DNA from: Pelagibacteraceae bacterium AG-390-C22
Lineage (GTDB): Bacteria > Pseudomonadota > Alphaproteobacteria > Pelagibacterales > Pelagibacteraceae
Assembly: GCA_003278125.1 (NCBI GenBank)
Contig: QCGX01000003.1
Span: forward strand, 44,200 to 108,199
DNA length: 64,000 nucleotides
Direction: 5' to 3'
Within the stretch, counting starts at the first letter, position 1. Each line of letters opens with the position of its first letter. The notes beneath the pieces are model-generated. The model did not search any database. It had not been told where the DNA came from and was given only the letters and a program-made list of their open reading frames with translations. The position numbers and the translations under genes were made by a program. This document shows, one piece after another, positions 47,678 to 56,422 of the stretch.

Positions 47678-48154
47678 TTATTCTAAAGACCATATAGATT
47701 TTGCCCATTTACATCCTTTATAAAACTTGGTGCAACCAATAAAATAATTATTATTCTTACCTGACCAAAGGACAATAGCCAAGCTGAAGCATTTTAAACA
47801 ACGTGTATATTTTGTTGGAGTATCAATTAAATGTCCTCCATGTTTTTCTACGATCTCTTTAATCCACCAAGTGAATGTTTTAAATCCTGAAATATATTCA
47901 TCTTCTGAAATTTGATTATTTTGAAATTTTTTGTAAAGGAAAATACATGAATTTTTTTTTTGATAAAGTTCTTTAATTTTTACTCTTTTAATTTGATTAA
48001 TTTCCTCAATTTTATTTTTTTGTATTTTCTCTTCTAATACTTCAATTTTATCTTTTGTTGTTTCGACACATTTAGCACTACAGAGATTTGTGTCAGGCAA
48101 AATTTTTAATCTTGCTTCAGGAATTTCTTTGTCGCAAACAACACATGTATTCAT
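47678..48154 (-). CDS. unknown protein with two zinc-ribbon modules (island gene 1)
   Basis: A 158-residue protein with a DksA/TraR-like zinc finger at the N-terminus (Cys4, Cys7, Cys25, Cys29; context CDKEIPEARLKILPDTNLC is close to that family), a central helical region with charged heptads (about 33-70), and a second ribbon at the C-terminus (Cys119, Cys122, Cys141, Cys148; FIGCTKFYKGCKW) like the zinc fingers of type I topoisomerases. The combination suggests contact with RNA polymerase and/or single-stranded DNA. It is the first gene of the tRNA-Glu island operon. I know no described protein with this layout. Confidence 0.7.
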   Translation of the reverse strand: MNTCVVCDKEIPEARLKILPDTNLCSAKCVETTKDKIEVLEEKIQKNKIEEINQIKRVKIKELYQKKNSCIFLYKKFQNNQISEDEYISGFKTFTWWIKEIVEKHGGHLIDTPTKYTRCLKCFSLAIVLWSGKNNNYFIGCTKFYKGCKWAKSIWSLE

Positions 48155-48236
48155 AATAATCCTGACGTACTGGTGACACAGTAAAAGAAAATTTTACAAT
48201 TTTCTAGCTAAGTTTAATAAAGGTTTTAGATGATTT

Positions 48237-48311
48237 TGGCGGTCCCAAGGGGAATCGAACCCCTCTTTGTTGGATGAAAACCAACTGTCCTAACCGATAG
48301 ACGATGGGACC
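48237..48311 (-). tRNA. tRNA-Glu (anticodon TTC)
   Basis: A 75-nt cloverleaf on the minus strand: acceptor ggtccca/tgggacc, anticodon arm gttgg/ccaac around ttttcat (anticodon TTC), T arm gaggg-type stem around ttcgatt, encoded CCA at 48239-48237. Its first 22 bases also encode the last codons of recJ on the same strand. Its 3' end is duplicated at 46602-46634, identifying it as the insertion target of the 1.6-kb mini-island. Confidence 0.98.
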
Positions 48312-50074
48312 GTATTTTTGTTGTTCTTATTAACAGATATGTCGTCGATAATAAACTCTACATTTTTTTGACCCTTCCATTCATTTAAGGACAATTTGCC
48401 AGCTATATTGAATGTCTTATTATTTTTTTTAAGCAAATAAGCTCCTAGTTCACTATCAGTAGCATTAAAGGCTATTGTTTTAAGGCTAGTACCTTCTGGG
48501 CCAATTAAAACAGATTTAATATGTTTATCTCCTACAATTTTGCTATTCATAGGTTTTAAATCCTCAACAATAAATTTAGGCTCTGGGTTGCCAGATCCAA
48601 ATGGAGATAATACATTAACTTTATCGTAAAATTCTAAATTAATTGCTGATGGAGCAATCTTGCTGTCTAGAAACAATGGTTTTTTTTCAGATAAACTTTC
48701 ATTAATTTTTTTAAACTTACGAAATATAAATTGTTTAAACTTTTCTATATTAGAAATATTTATTGAGAATCCTCCTGCCATTTTGTGGCCTCCACCTTTC
48801 AACAAAATTTTTTCTTGAGTTGCAGCAATAATTGCAGACCCAATATCAAATCCAATAATAGATCTAGCCGATGCTTTACCCACATTTCCATTTATTGAAA
48901 TGATGATAGTTGGTTTATTAAATTTATCTTTTAATCTTGCGGCTACAATACCGATTATTCCTTCATGCCAGTTTTTGCCTTCTAAAATTAAAACTGGATC
49001 TTTTAAATTAACTTGTGATTTTACTAAGATTTTCTCTACAAGATCTTTTTCTAACATTTTTCTTTCATTATTATACTGATTTAATTCTGTAGCTAATCTA
49101 TAAACTTCTTTAGGATTAGAATTTAACAATAGATTTGCACCATGAGAACATTTTCCAACTCTTCCTCCAGCATTGATTCTAGGGCCTAAAATATATCCTA
49201 AATGATAAATTGATGGATTAACTTCAATTTTGCAAATATCCAATAAAGTTTTTAAGCCTAAATTTTTTTTGGCTTTTAAAATTTTTAATCCTTGCTTTAC
49301 AATAGCTCTATTCAAGCCAATTAAAGGTACCACATCACAAACTGTTCCCAGAGAAACTAAATCTAAATAATTAATTAAATTTGGTTCCCCTATTAAGTTT
49401 TTATTAAACCAATCATCTAGTCTTAAATGCTTGTTTATAGAAACTAAAAACATAAATGCTACACCTGCAGCGCATAAATATTGAAGATTAGATTTATCAT
49501 CGATTCTATTTGGATTGATCACAGAATAAGCATTTGGTAAATTAATCTCAGATTGATGGTGATCCAAAACAATAACATCTATGTTCATTTTTTTAGCATA
49601 ATCTATAGCCTCAAATGAAAGTGTCCCACAATCAACTGTAAAAATTATTTTAACATTATTTTCAATTAGTTGTTTGAAAGCTTTTATAGATGGACCATAA
49701 CCTTCTGTTTTTCTATCAGGTATGTATATTTCATAATTTAATTTTAATTCATCAAAATATCTTCCAAGCAATGCAGTTGATGTAGCTCCATCCACATCGT
49801 AGTCACCGAAAACACCTATTTTTTCTTTACTACTAATGGCTTTTAAAGTCCTTAATGAAGATTTTTCCATATCCAGTAAAGTATTAGGATTTGGTAAAAA
49901 ATTTTTTATTGAAGGATTTAAAAAACTATTAATATCCTCTTTTTTTATATTTCTTAATACAAGTAATTTTGCAGTGATTTCATCTAAAGAAAAATTATCT
50001 TTTAAATAAATTATTTTTTCTTGATCAAATTCTTTTAAAATCCAATTTTTTCCAGTAACTGATACTGAATTCAT
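48290..50074 (-). CDS. recJ: single-stranded-DNA-specific exonuclease RecJ
   Basis: RecJ degrades single-stranded DNA 5'-3' in recombination and mismatch repair. The 594-residue DHH-family protein has GDYDVDG at 90-96, the DHHQ motif near residue 170, DGGK-type VDCGT, and the DHHA1 motif GGHKMAGG in the C-terminal half, followed by the OB fold. The stop codon and last codons (NTVPSSIG) lie inside the tRNA-Glu gene on the same strand (22-bp overlap, 48290-48311). It overlaps glpX by 4 bp. Confidence 0.96.
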   Translation of the reverse strand: MNSVSVTGKNWILKEFDQEKIIYLKDNFSLDEITAKLLVLRNIKKEDINSFLNPSIKNFLPNPNTLLDMEKSSLRTLKAISSKEKIGVFGDYDVDGATSTALLGRYFDELKLNYEIYIPDRKTEGYGPSIKAFKQLIENNVKIIFTVDCGTLSFEAIDYAKKMNIDVIVLDHHQSEINLPNAYSVINPNRIDDKSNLQYLCAAGVAFMFLVSINKHLRLDDWFNKNLIGEPNLINYLDLVSLGTVCDVVPLIGLNRAIVKQGLKILKAKKNLGLKTLLDICKIEVNPSIYHLGYILGPRINAGGRVGKCSHGANLLLNSNPKEVYRLATELNQYNNERKMLEKDLVEKILVKSQVNLKDPVLILEGKNWHEGIIGIVAARLKDKFNKPTIIISINGNVGKASARSIIGFDIGSAIIAATQEKILLKGGGHKMAGGFSINISNIEKFKQFIFRKFKKINESLSEKKPLFLDSKIAPSAINLEFYDKVNVLSPFGSGNPEPKFIVEDLKPMNSKIVGDKHIKSVLIGPEGTSLKTIAFNATDSELGAYLLKKNNKTFNIAGKLSLNEWKGQKNVEFIIDDISVNKNNKNTVPSSIG

Positions 50075-51015
50075 TTTTTATGTTTATTTTTAAATAAAGT
50101 ATTAATATTTCCATGTTTATGTAAAGCTATCGTGTTGGTTTCATAGAATTCATTCTGATCATTTACTCCATTTCCTAAATCACCACTTGTAATAGCAGTA
50201 GCACAAAACATAACATCACCTTTTATCATATCGTCAATATTATATTTCTTTTTTAAATTAGTTATTCCCATTTTTTTTGCTCTGATAGACTCTTCGGAGT
50301 TTAACACAAGTCTTGTTTGTATTTGAGCTCCGTAACAACTCAATGCCGCGGCAGCTAGAACACCTTCTGGGCCACCTCCTATACCCATATACATATCAAC
50401 AGGAGAATTTTTATCTACTATGTACATTATTCCTGAAACATCGCCGTCAGTAATTAGCTTTAAGCTTACATTCATTTTCTTTAATGATGATATTATTTGA
50501 TTATGCCTTGGCCTATCTAAAACACATACAGTTAATTTGTTAGGCGTTGTGCTTTTAGCTTCTGCTAAAAGAGATACATTTTTTTCTACGCTATTATCTA
50601 GATCTACTAAATTCTTCGGTAAATTTGCTCCTATAGCTATCTTTTCCATATATGTGTCAGGTGCAAAAAATAAATTATTTTCTTCAGAAGCAGCAAGAAC
50701 AGAAAATGAATTTGGTAAATTTTTTGCAACAAAGTTTGTTCCTTCTAATGGGTCAACAGCTATATCAAGTTTTTGACCTTTTTTAGTTCCAACTTTTTCG
50801 CCAATAAAAAGCATTGGAGCTTCATCCATTTCACCCTCACCAATAACAATTTTACCATCCATATCAATTTTATTAAATTCTCTTCTCATATTATCAACTG
50901 CTGCTTGATCAGCTGAGATTTTATCATTTTTACCAATAAACTTAGATGCACCATAAGCAGCTTTTTCAGTAGCATTAACAAATAATTTTAAATACTCTGG
51001 CTTAATGGACATCAA
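50071..51015 (-). CDS. glpX: class II fructose-1,6-bisphosphatase
   Basis: GlpX dephosphorylates fructose-1,6-bisphosphate in gluconeogenesis. The 314-residue protein has GEGEMDEAPMLFIGE, the metal motif DPLEGTNFVAKN, the substrate loop DGDVSGIMY and MGIGGGPEGVLAAAA, all family signatures, and a normal length. It lies between hom and recJ with 4-bp overlaps on both sides; the hom-glpX-recJ order is seen in alphaproteobacteria. Confidence 0.96.
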   Translation of the reverse strand: MMSIKPEYLKLFVNATEKAAYGASKFIGKNDKISADQAAVDNMRREFNKIDMDGKIVIGEGEMDEAPMLFIGEKVGTKKGQKLDIAVDPLEGTNFVAKNLPNSFSVLAASEENNLFFAPDTYMEKIAIGANLPKNLVDLDNSVEKNVSLLAEAKSTTPNKLTVCVLDRPRHNQIISSLKKMNVSLKLITDGDVSGIMYIVDKNSPVDMYMGIGGGPEGVLAAAALSCYGAQIQTRLVLNSEESIRAKKMGITNLKKKYNIDDMIKGDVMFCATAITSGDLGNGVNDQNEFYETNTIALHKHGNINTLFKNKHKK

Positions 51016-52304
51016 TTAGTTCCAATTCTAATCAATTTAGGTTTTTTAATTATATAAGGTTTTTTTTCAGTTTGTTTTATAATTTTATTTAAAAATTTAT
51101 CTTTACAATTATGTGTGATTATTATTATTGAAGAAAATTTTTTTGATTTATTTGGATTTTGTATTAATCTTTTAATTGAAACTTTATTTTTAGAAAATAT
51201 TTTTGTTATATTTGATAAGACTCCTGGTTTATCTAAAACTTCAAACCTTAAATATGCTGAAAAAGATCTCTCCGATATACTTTGATATTTCAATTTTTTT
51301 CTTTCTTTACTTGAAATAGAAAATGGAAATTTAACATTTCCTCTTAAAATAGATGAAATATCAGATATTAATGCAGAGGTAGTTGCTTCTGGGCCTGCTC
51401 CCTCTCCTTGAATTACATTTTGGCCAACAGGTTTTCCATCAATTATAACAGCATTTAAAACACCATCAATGCTTGCAATATAGGAGCTCTTATTAATTAA
51501 AGTTGGATGAACTCTTTGATAAATCTTGTTATTAATAATTTCGGATACGCCTAACAATTTTATTTTGTATCCAAGTCTATTAGCATTATCTATATCCAAT
51601 TTGTCTATAAAACGAATTCCTTCTACATGAATATTATCGTCAATAAATGAATTAAAGCATAGAGAAGATAGAATTTTTAATTTTGCAGCTACATCATCGC
51701 CATTTAAATCAGCTAAAGGATTTGACTCAGCGTAGCCTAGTTTTTTTGCATCTGTTAAAACATCATCAAAATTTCTTTTTTCTTTATCCATTGTTGAAAG
51801 TATATAATTAGAAGTGCCATTAAAAATCCCATAAACTCTATTAATTTTATTTGCTATTAAACCTTCTTTTAATGATCTTATAATAGGAACGCCTCCACAA
51901 ACAGCGGCTTCAAATTCTAAATTAACTTTATTTTGTTCTGCAATTTTTGATAATTGATCACCATATTTTGCTATTAAAGCCTTATTAGCAGTTACAACAT
52001 GTTTTTTATTTTTTAAGGCATTGAAAACGAGTTTTTTTGCTGCTCCTTCTGCGCCCCCGATTAACTCAACAATTATATCTACATTTTTAGATTTTGTTGC
52101 ATCTAAATAGTTTTTAAGCCAATTTTTTTTATTTATCTTTATATTTCTTTTTTTACTTCTATTTTTTGCCGATACAAAAATAATATTAGGTACGCAATTA
52201 TTCTTTTTTGATAATATATCTTTATTAGTTTTTAAATATTTATAAAGATAACTACCAATATTACCTAAGCCAATAATAGCTATGTTGAGTTTTTTATTTA
52301 TCAT
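51012..52304 (-). CDS. hom: homoserine dehydrogenase
   Basis: Hom reduces aspartate semialdehyde to homoserine for threonine and methionine synthesis. The 430-residue protein has the NAD(P) motif IIGLGNIGSYLYK, the VVTANKALIAKYG motif, EAAVCGGVPIIRSL, GIFNGTSNYIL and the catalytic Lys context DLNGDDVAAKL. A C-terminal ACT domain (FEVLDKPGVLSNITKIF) implies feedback control by an amino acid, usually threonine. It follows the small lipoprotein gene with a 1-bp overlap. Confidence 0.96.
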   Translation of the reverse strand: MINKKLNIAIIGLGNIGSYLYKYLKTNKDILSKKNNCVPNIIFVSAKNRSKKRNIKINKKNWLKNYLDATKSKNVDIIVELIGGAEGAAKKLVFNALKNKKHVVTANKALIAKYGDQLSKIAEQNKVNLEFEAAVCGGVPIIRSLKEGLIANKINRVYGIFNGTSNYILSTMDKEKRNFDDVLTDAKKLGYAESNPLADLNGDDVAAKLKILSSLCFNSFIDDNIHVEGIRFIDKLDIDNANRLGYKIKLLGVSEIINNKIYQRVHPTLINKSSYIASIDGVLNAVIIDGKPVGQNVIQGEGAGPEATTSALISDISSILRGNVKFPFSISSKERKKLKYQSISERSFSAYLRFEVLDKPGVLSNITKIFSKNKVSIKRLIQNPNKSKKFSSIIIITHNCKDKFLNKIIKQTEKKPYIIKKPKLIRIGTN

Positions 52305-52855
52305 TAATTTTCTCTAGTTGTAATATCGGGAAATTTTCTTTTTTTACCCTGTTTAACTAAATATTTAGATATTTCATCAATACTACATTTCTCTAGTATA
52401 GTACAAATATCAGTTATTTTTTTATTAGTGTTATTAACAACTTTATTTGTTTTTATAACACTATCCTGAGGTTTTTTCTTTTTTTTCACCTCTTTTAATT
52501 TTGCTTGCTTTGTTATTTTTGTATCTTTTAATTTTTTCTTTTTTCTAATCTCAGCTTTTTTTCTTTTAATTTCTGAATTTGACAATTCCTTTAATTTTTT
52601 ACTAGTTTGTTTTTTATTTAAAATACTAACCTCTTTCTTTCCACTAGAATTGGAGTTTAAATTTAATTCAACAAGATTGTCTTCCTTTGATCTCTTTTTA
52701 TCTATAATTTTAACTTCTAGTGTAAGATTTTCTTCAAAATATTGTTCTGCTTCTGCTTTATTTACGCAAACATGATCTCCACAAATTAGAACAGTTTTAG
52801 GTTTATTACACCCATACATTGATAAAACTAAAAAAAAAAATAATAATTTTTTCAT
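52304..52855 (-). CDS. lysine-rich lipoprotein of unknown function
   Basis: A 183-residue predicted lipoprotein: signal peptide 1-15 and lipobox with Cys16 (MYGCNKP). A short Cys-containing motif follows (LICGDHVCVNKAEAEQYF), then a long Lys/Arg/Ser-rich low-complexity stretch (about 70-140), and a more conserved-looking C-terminus (ICTILEKCSIDEISKYL, then FPDITTRE). I do not know a function. The two compact ends around a variable basic middle suggest an envelope protein bridging membrane and cell wall; this is inference. It is wedged between hom and argC with overlaps of 1 and 4 bp. Confidence 0.8.
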   Translation of the reverse strand: MKKLLFFFLVLSMYGCNKPKTVLICGDHVCVNKAEAEQYFEENLTLEVKIIDKKRSKEDNLVELNLNSNSSGKKEVSILNKKQTSKKLKELSNSEIKRKKAEIRKKKKLKDTKITKQAKLKEVKKKKKPQDSVIKTNKVVNNTNKKITDICTILEKCSIDEISKYLVKQGKKRKFPDITTREN

Positions 52856-53886
52856 TTTAAACCAAGACTTTCAGGAAATTTAAAAATTAGATTCATATTT
52901 TGAATTGCTTGCCCAGAAGCCCCTTTAATTAAGTTATCAATTGCAGAAAAAATAACTATTTTATTTTTAATTCTAGTATTGCAAATAGAAATTTCACAAT
53001 TATTTGTATTTATCACATTTCCTGAACCAAGTTCTGAATTTAATTTTAATATTTTTATGAATTTATCTTTTTTATAATATTTGATTAATTCATTTCTTAA
53101 TTTTTTAGAGGATGATCCTTTTTTTAACTCAGCATATATAGAAGTTAAAATACCTCTAAATGTTGGGAGTATATGTGGATTAAAACTAAAATTAATATTT
53201 GTTTTTGTATATTTTTTAAATTCTTGATCAATTTCAGCAATATGTCTGTGGTACTTAGTGCTATAGGCGTAAGTTGAAGCATATAGATTTTTATGTTTAA
53301 ATTTTTTTTCTAAATTTTTACCTGCTCCTGAATAACCAGATTTTGAGTCTATAGTTAAATTATTAGTGTTAATTAATTTTTTTTTAATCAATGGAATTAA
53401 AGGAATTTGTATTGAAGTTGGATAGCAACCGGGATTTGCTATAACTCTATATTTATTAATATCATTTTTAACGAATTCCGAGATTGAATAAATTGAATCT
53501 TTTATAAGTTTTACTGCACCGTGTTCTTTATTATAGTTTTTTCTGTATTCCTTTGAATTAGTAATCCTAAAGTCTGCTGATAAATCTATAAATTTTACAT
53601 TTTTATTTTGATAATAAATTTTCTTTACAAGTTTATGCGCCTCTCCATTTGGTAAAGATAGAAAGGCTATATCAATTTTTGACCAAACTATTTTATTTAC
53701 AGAGGATATTCTTGGTAATTTTTTTTTAATTCTTTTGTCGAAAAAAGAAATTTTTTTACCTAAATTTTTTGTAGCACATAAACTTATAATATTTGCTTTT
53801 GGATGTTTAGAAAGTAATAAAACTAAATCTAATCCTGTATATCCAGTAGCTCCTATTACAGCTATATTAATCTTTTTTTTAGGCAT
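52852..53886 (-). CDS. argC: N-acetyl-gamma-glutamyl-phosphate reductase
   Basis: ArgC reduces N-acetylglutamyl-phosphate in arginine synthesis. The 344-residue protein has the NADP motif VIGATGYTGLDLVLLL, the catalytic Cys in ANPGCYPTSIQ, and FNPHILPTFRGI, typical of the long type. The IDSKSGYSGAGK motif is also present. It is downstream of rpsI (43-bp gap), in the order rplM-rpsI-argC known in many alphaproteobacteria. Confidence 0.96.
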   Translation of the reverse strand: MPKKKINIAVIGATGYTGLDLVLLLSKHPKANIISLCATKNLGKKISFFDKRIKKKLPRISSVNKIVWSKIDIAFLSLPNGEAHKLVKKIYYQNKNVKFIDLSADFRITNSKEYRKNYNKEHGAVKLIKDSIYSISEFVKNDINKYRVIANPGCYPTSIQIPLIPLIKKKLINTNNLTIDSKSGYSGAGKNLEKKFKHKNLYASTYAYSTKYHRHIAEIDQEFKKYTKTNINFSFNPHILPTFRGILTSIYAELKKGSSSKKLRNELIKYYKKDKFIKILKLNSELGSGNVINTNNCEISICNTRIKNKIVIFSAIDNLIKGASGQAIQNMNLIFKFPESLGLK

Positions 53887-53929
53887 CTGATCTTATAACA
53901 CCGTCTAGTTAATTGTTAAATTTAAATGA

Positions 53930-54370
53930 TTATCTTTTAGAGAATTGGAAACTTCTTCTGGCTTTTCTATGCCCGTATTTCTTTCTCTCAACAACTCGTG
54001 AGTCACGGGTGGTTAATTTATCTTTTTTTAGATTCTTTTTTAAGATTTCATCATGAGAGATAAGAGCTTTTGATATTCCTAAAATTATTGCACCTGCTTG
54101 ACCAGATAACCCCCCACCTTTAACAGAACATCTAACATCATAACTTGTTCTTACTTCTGATATTTCTAAAGGTCTTGTAACAATAATTTGATGAACAGGT
54201 CTTTTAAAATAATCATTCATTTTGATTCCATTTACATAAATATTACCGGAACCCTTTTTAACCCAAACTTTAGCTATAGATCTTTTTCTTCTACCAGTTG
54301 CATATTTACTATCTTTAAAATCAAGTTTTAATTTTTTTGGTTTCGTGTTTGAAGTACTTAAATTTTCCAT
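53930..54370 (-). CDS. rpsI: 30S ribosomal protein S9
   Basis: S9 of the small ribosomal subunit, 146 residues. Diagnostic stretches: YATGRRKRSIAKVW, VKGGGLSGQAGAIILGISKAL, and the C-terminal VVERKKYGHRKARRSFQFSKR-type tail, whose final Lys-Arg reaches the P site. Directly follows rplM with a 1-bp overlap. Confidence 0.98.
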   Translation of the reverse strand: MENLSTSNTKPKKLKLDFKDSKYATGRRKRSIAKVWVKKGSGNIYVNGIKMNDYFKRPVHQIIVTRPLEISEVRTSYDVRCSVKGGGLSGQAGAIILGISKALISHDEILKKNLKKDKLTTRDSRVVERKKYGHRKARRSFQFSKR

Positions 54371-54831
54371 TAACTTTTAACCAGATTTCTTTTGTTTAAT
54401 TTTTTAAAATCCACAACTTTTGGTTTTTGAATATCATGAGGATGATTTTCGCCATTATATATTTTTAATTTTGTTAATTGTTTTTTTGCTAAAGGCCCAC
54501 CAGGAAGCATTCTTTTAACAGCTAATTTTAAAATTTCTTGAGTTTTATTTCTCTCTTTTAATATTGATGGAGTTGTTTCTTTTATTCCTCCAGGATGACC
54601 GGTATGCTTAAAATATTTTTTATTTTGAAATTTTTTTCCAGTAAATTTAATTTTATCTATATTAGTAACTACAACAAAATCACCGTTATCAATGTGTGGG
54701 TTGAATGTAGGTTTATTTTTTCCTCTTAAAACTTTAGAAATATAAGATGCAAGCCTTCCTACTGCAGCATTTTCAGCATTTATAATATACCAGTCTTTTT
54801 TAATTTCTTTTTTTTTAATAAAAGGTGTCAT
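54370..54831 (-). CDS. rplM: 50S ribosomal protein L13
   Basis: L13 of the large ribosomal subunit, 153 residues. DWYIINAENAAVGRLAS at the start, GKNKPTFNPHIDNGDFVVV and AVKRMLPGGPLAKKQL are the family signatures. It precedes rpsI, the nearly universal bacterial rplM-rpsI pair. Confidence 0.98.
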   Translation of the reverse strand: MTPFIKKKEIKKDWYIINAENAAVGRLASYISKVLRGKNKPTFNPHIDNGDFVVVTNIDKIKFTGKKFQNKKYFKHTGHPGGIKETTPSILKERNKTQEILKLAVKRMLPGGPLAKKQLTKLKIYNGENHPHDIQKPKVVDFKKLNKRNLVKS

Positions 54832-54873
54832 TTTAATAGAGCGATAAATACTCAGAAAAATTCACAAAGTCAA

Positions 54874-55902
54874 TTAATTAATGGATTTAAAATAAAAGTT
54901 TAATGAAAAAATTATTAAGAAGATGCTAGAAATTTGGTGCATAGAAGCTATAGCTATGTGCAAGTTACTAATTAAAGCTAAAACCCCTAATATTATTTGT
55001 ATAAAGATAAATCCTAATAAATAGGAATAAGATTTGTATAAATGTATCATTTTTAATTGTTTTATCTTAAAGCCTATATAAATAATGATGATTAAAATAA
55101 GATAAGCTATATTTCTATGGATAAATTGAACAACGCTCCTGTCGTTTAAATCTAAAAAATTTCTATAGTCCTTAAAATTAACATCGCTAGGAAAATATGA
55201 TTCATTCATAAGAGGCCAAGTTTGATATATTTTTCCGGCATCTAAACCCGAAACGAAAGCACCAAATATTATCTGTAAAAAAATTAAAAAAATAAAAAAT
55301 TTTATTGATTTAAAACTTGAGTCATTAACTAAAAAATTTTTATTAGCACTGTTTTTTAAATTTAGATAATACCAAATTAAGCAAGATAAAATCAAAAAAG
55401 CTATAAATAAATGAGCAGATAATCTAAAATGACTAACATCTATTCTATCAACTAAACCACTTGAAACCATATACCAGCCTATGAAACCTTGAAAGCAAAC
55501 TAAAAGAAAAACTAAATATAAACTAATTAATCTATTAATATTTATTTTAAATGAGAAAAAAATTAGAGGGATAAGTATAGATAAACCAATTAATCTACCT
55601 AAAAATCTATGTATCCATTCCCACCAAAATATTATTTTGAATTCTTTCATAGTCATTGAATAATTTTGTAGTTTAAATTCTGGTATTTCTTTATATAGAT
55701 TAAAATAATAAATCCATTCAGCCTCTGAATAAGGAGGAAATATCCCAGAGAAAAGTTCCCACTGAGTAATAGAAAGACCTGAGTCAGTTAATCTAGTTAA
55801 GCCGCCTACTATTATTATTAATGCGATCATTAAAATTAATGTAATTATCCAAGATATAAAGATCTTTTCGTAATTTCTATTAAAAATAATATTCATAAAC
55901 AA
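54874..55902 (-). CDS. ctaA: heme A synthase
   Basis: CtaA (COX15) oxidises heme O to heme A for cytochrome aa3-type oxidases, in the inner membrane. The 342-residue protein has about eight membrane helices and the conserved GGLTRLTDSGLSITQWE, WWEWIHRFLGR, FQGFIGWYMVSSGL, QIIFGAFVSGLDAG and VQFIHRN motifs holding the heme histidines. It matches the alphaproteobacterial/mitochondrial form. Leftward, 43 bp after the divergent chorismate mutase start. Confidence 0.95.
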   Translation of the reverse strand: MFMNIIFNRNYEKIFISWIITLILMIALIIIVGGLTRLTDSGLSITQWELFSGIFPPYSEAEWIYYFNLYKEIPEFKLQNYSMTMKEFKIIFWWEWIHRFLGRLIGLSILIPLIFFSFKININRLISLYLVFLLVCFQGFIGWYMVSSGLVDRIDVSHFRLSAHLFIAFLILSCLIWYYLNLKNSANKNFLVNDSSFKSIKFFIFLIFLQIIFGAFVSGLDAGKIYQTWPLMNESYFPSDVNFKDYRNFLDLNDRSVVQFIHRNIAYLILIIIIYIGFKIKQLKMIHLYKSYSYLLGFIFIQIILGVLALISNLHIAIASMHQISSIFLIIFSLNFYFKSIN

Positions 55903-55946
55903 AGTATATAATTAAATAAAAAAATGAATATAATATTATTGTCGCT

Positions 55947-56228
55947 ATGAAAAATAAGAAGATCAGTATAATTAGAAAAAAATTAGATAAACTAGATCTA
56001 AAGATGCTTTCTATTATTAAAAAAAGAAGTTCTTTAGTTAATAAGATACTAGAACAAAAACAATTTAAAAATCAAATTGTAGATAATAAAAGAATTAGGA
56101 TAATTTTAAGCAAGATTAAAAAAGAATCTAAAAGGAAAAGAATAGATCCTAGAATAACAAATACAATTTGGAAAAGTATGATCAAAGCTTTTATTAATTA
56201 CGAATTTAGAAATTTTAAAAAAAAATAA
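55947..56228 (+). CDS. chorismate mutase, AroQ type
   Basis: A 93-residue all-helical chorismate mutase, converting chorismate to prephenate for Phe/Tyr synthesis. Family features: IIRKKLDKLDLKMLSIIKKR (opening helix with the active-site Arg), then VNKILEQK and IVDNKRIRIILSKI, and IWKSMIKAFI near the end. It is a stand-alone domain between ctaA and rpmG, and its stop abuts the rpmG stop on the opposite strand. Confidence 0.9.
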   Translation: MKNKKISIIRKKLDKLDLKMLSIIKKRSSLVNKILEQKQFKNQIVDNKRIRIILSKIKKESKRKRIDPRITNTIWKSMIKAFINYEFRNFKKK

Positions 56229-56420
56229 CTATTTACTGTGTGGGGGGAGTTTTTTCTCAACAAAAAACTCATGTTTTCTGGTATTAGGGTTATACTTCTT
56301 TAATTTTAATTTTTCTTTTACTTTTTCACCTTTAGTTGGTTTCTTTGCGTAATAAATAAATTTACTGTCAGGATTGCTCTCAGGCACCATTCTAACTTTG
56401 ATATGTGTTTTCTTTGCCAT
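56229..56420 (-). CDS. rpmG: 50S ribosomal protein L33
   Basis: L33, 63 residues, slightly longer than the usual ~55 because of a C-terminal tail (EKKLPPHSK). KTHIKVRMVPESN, FIYYAKKPTKGEK and KKYNPNTRKHEFFVE match the family, including the KYDP..RKH-type motif; the zinc cysteines are absent (Cys-minus form). It lies 2 bp downstream of the merR-type gene. Confidence 0.93.
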   Translation of the reverse strand: MAKKTHIKVRMVPESNPDSKFIYYAKKPTKGEKVKEKLKLKKYNPNTRKHEFFVEKKLPPHSK

Positions 56421-56422
56421 CT

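Larger units (their letters stand above)
46602..48236. mobile_element. 1.6-kb mini-island inserted at tRNA-Glu
   Basis: The segment lies between the intact tRNA-Glu 3' end and a 33-bp copy of that end, the standard outcome of tyrosine-recombinase integration into a tRNA. It holds exactly three abutting genes on the minus strand (46706-47092, 47093-47677, 47678-48154), none recognised as a recombinase, and short non-coding ends. The gene-proximal end near the tRNA has inverted repeats (tactg 48168-48172 with cagta 48179-48183; gtaaaa 48181-48186 with ttttac 48192-48197). It repeats the logic of the tRNA-Lys insert 39 kb away, with unrelated cargo. Confidence 0.78.
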
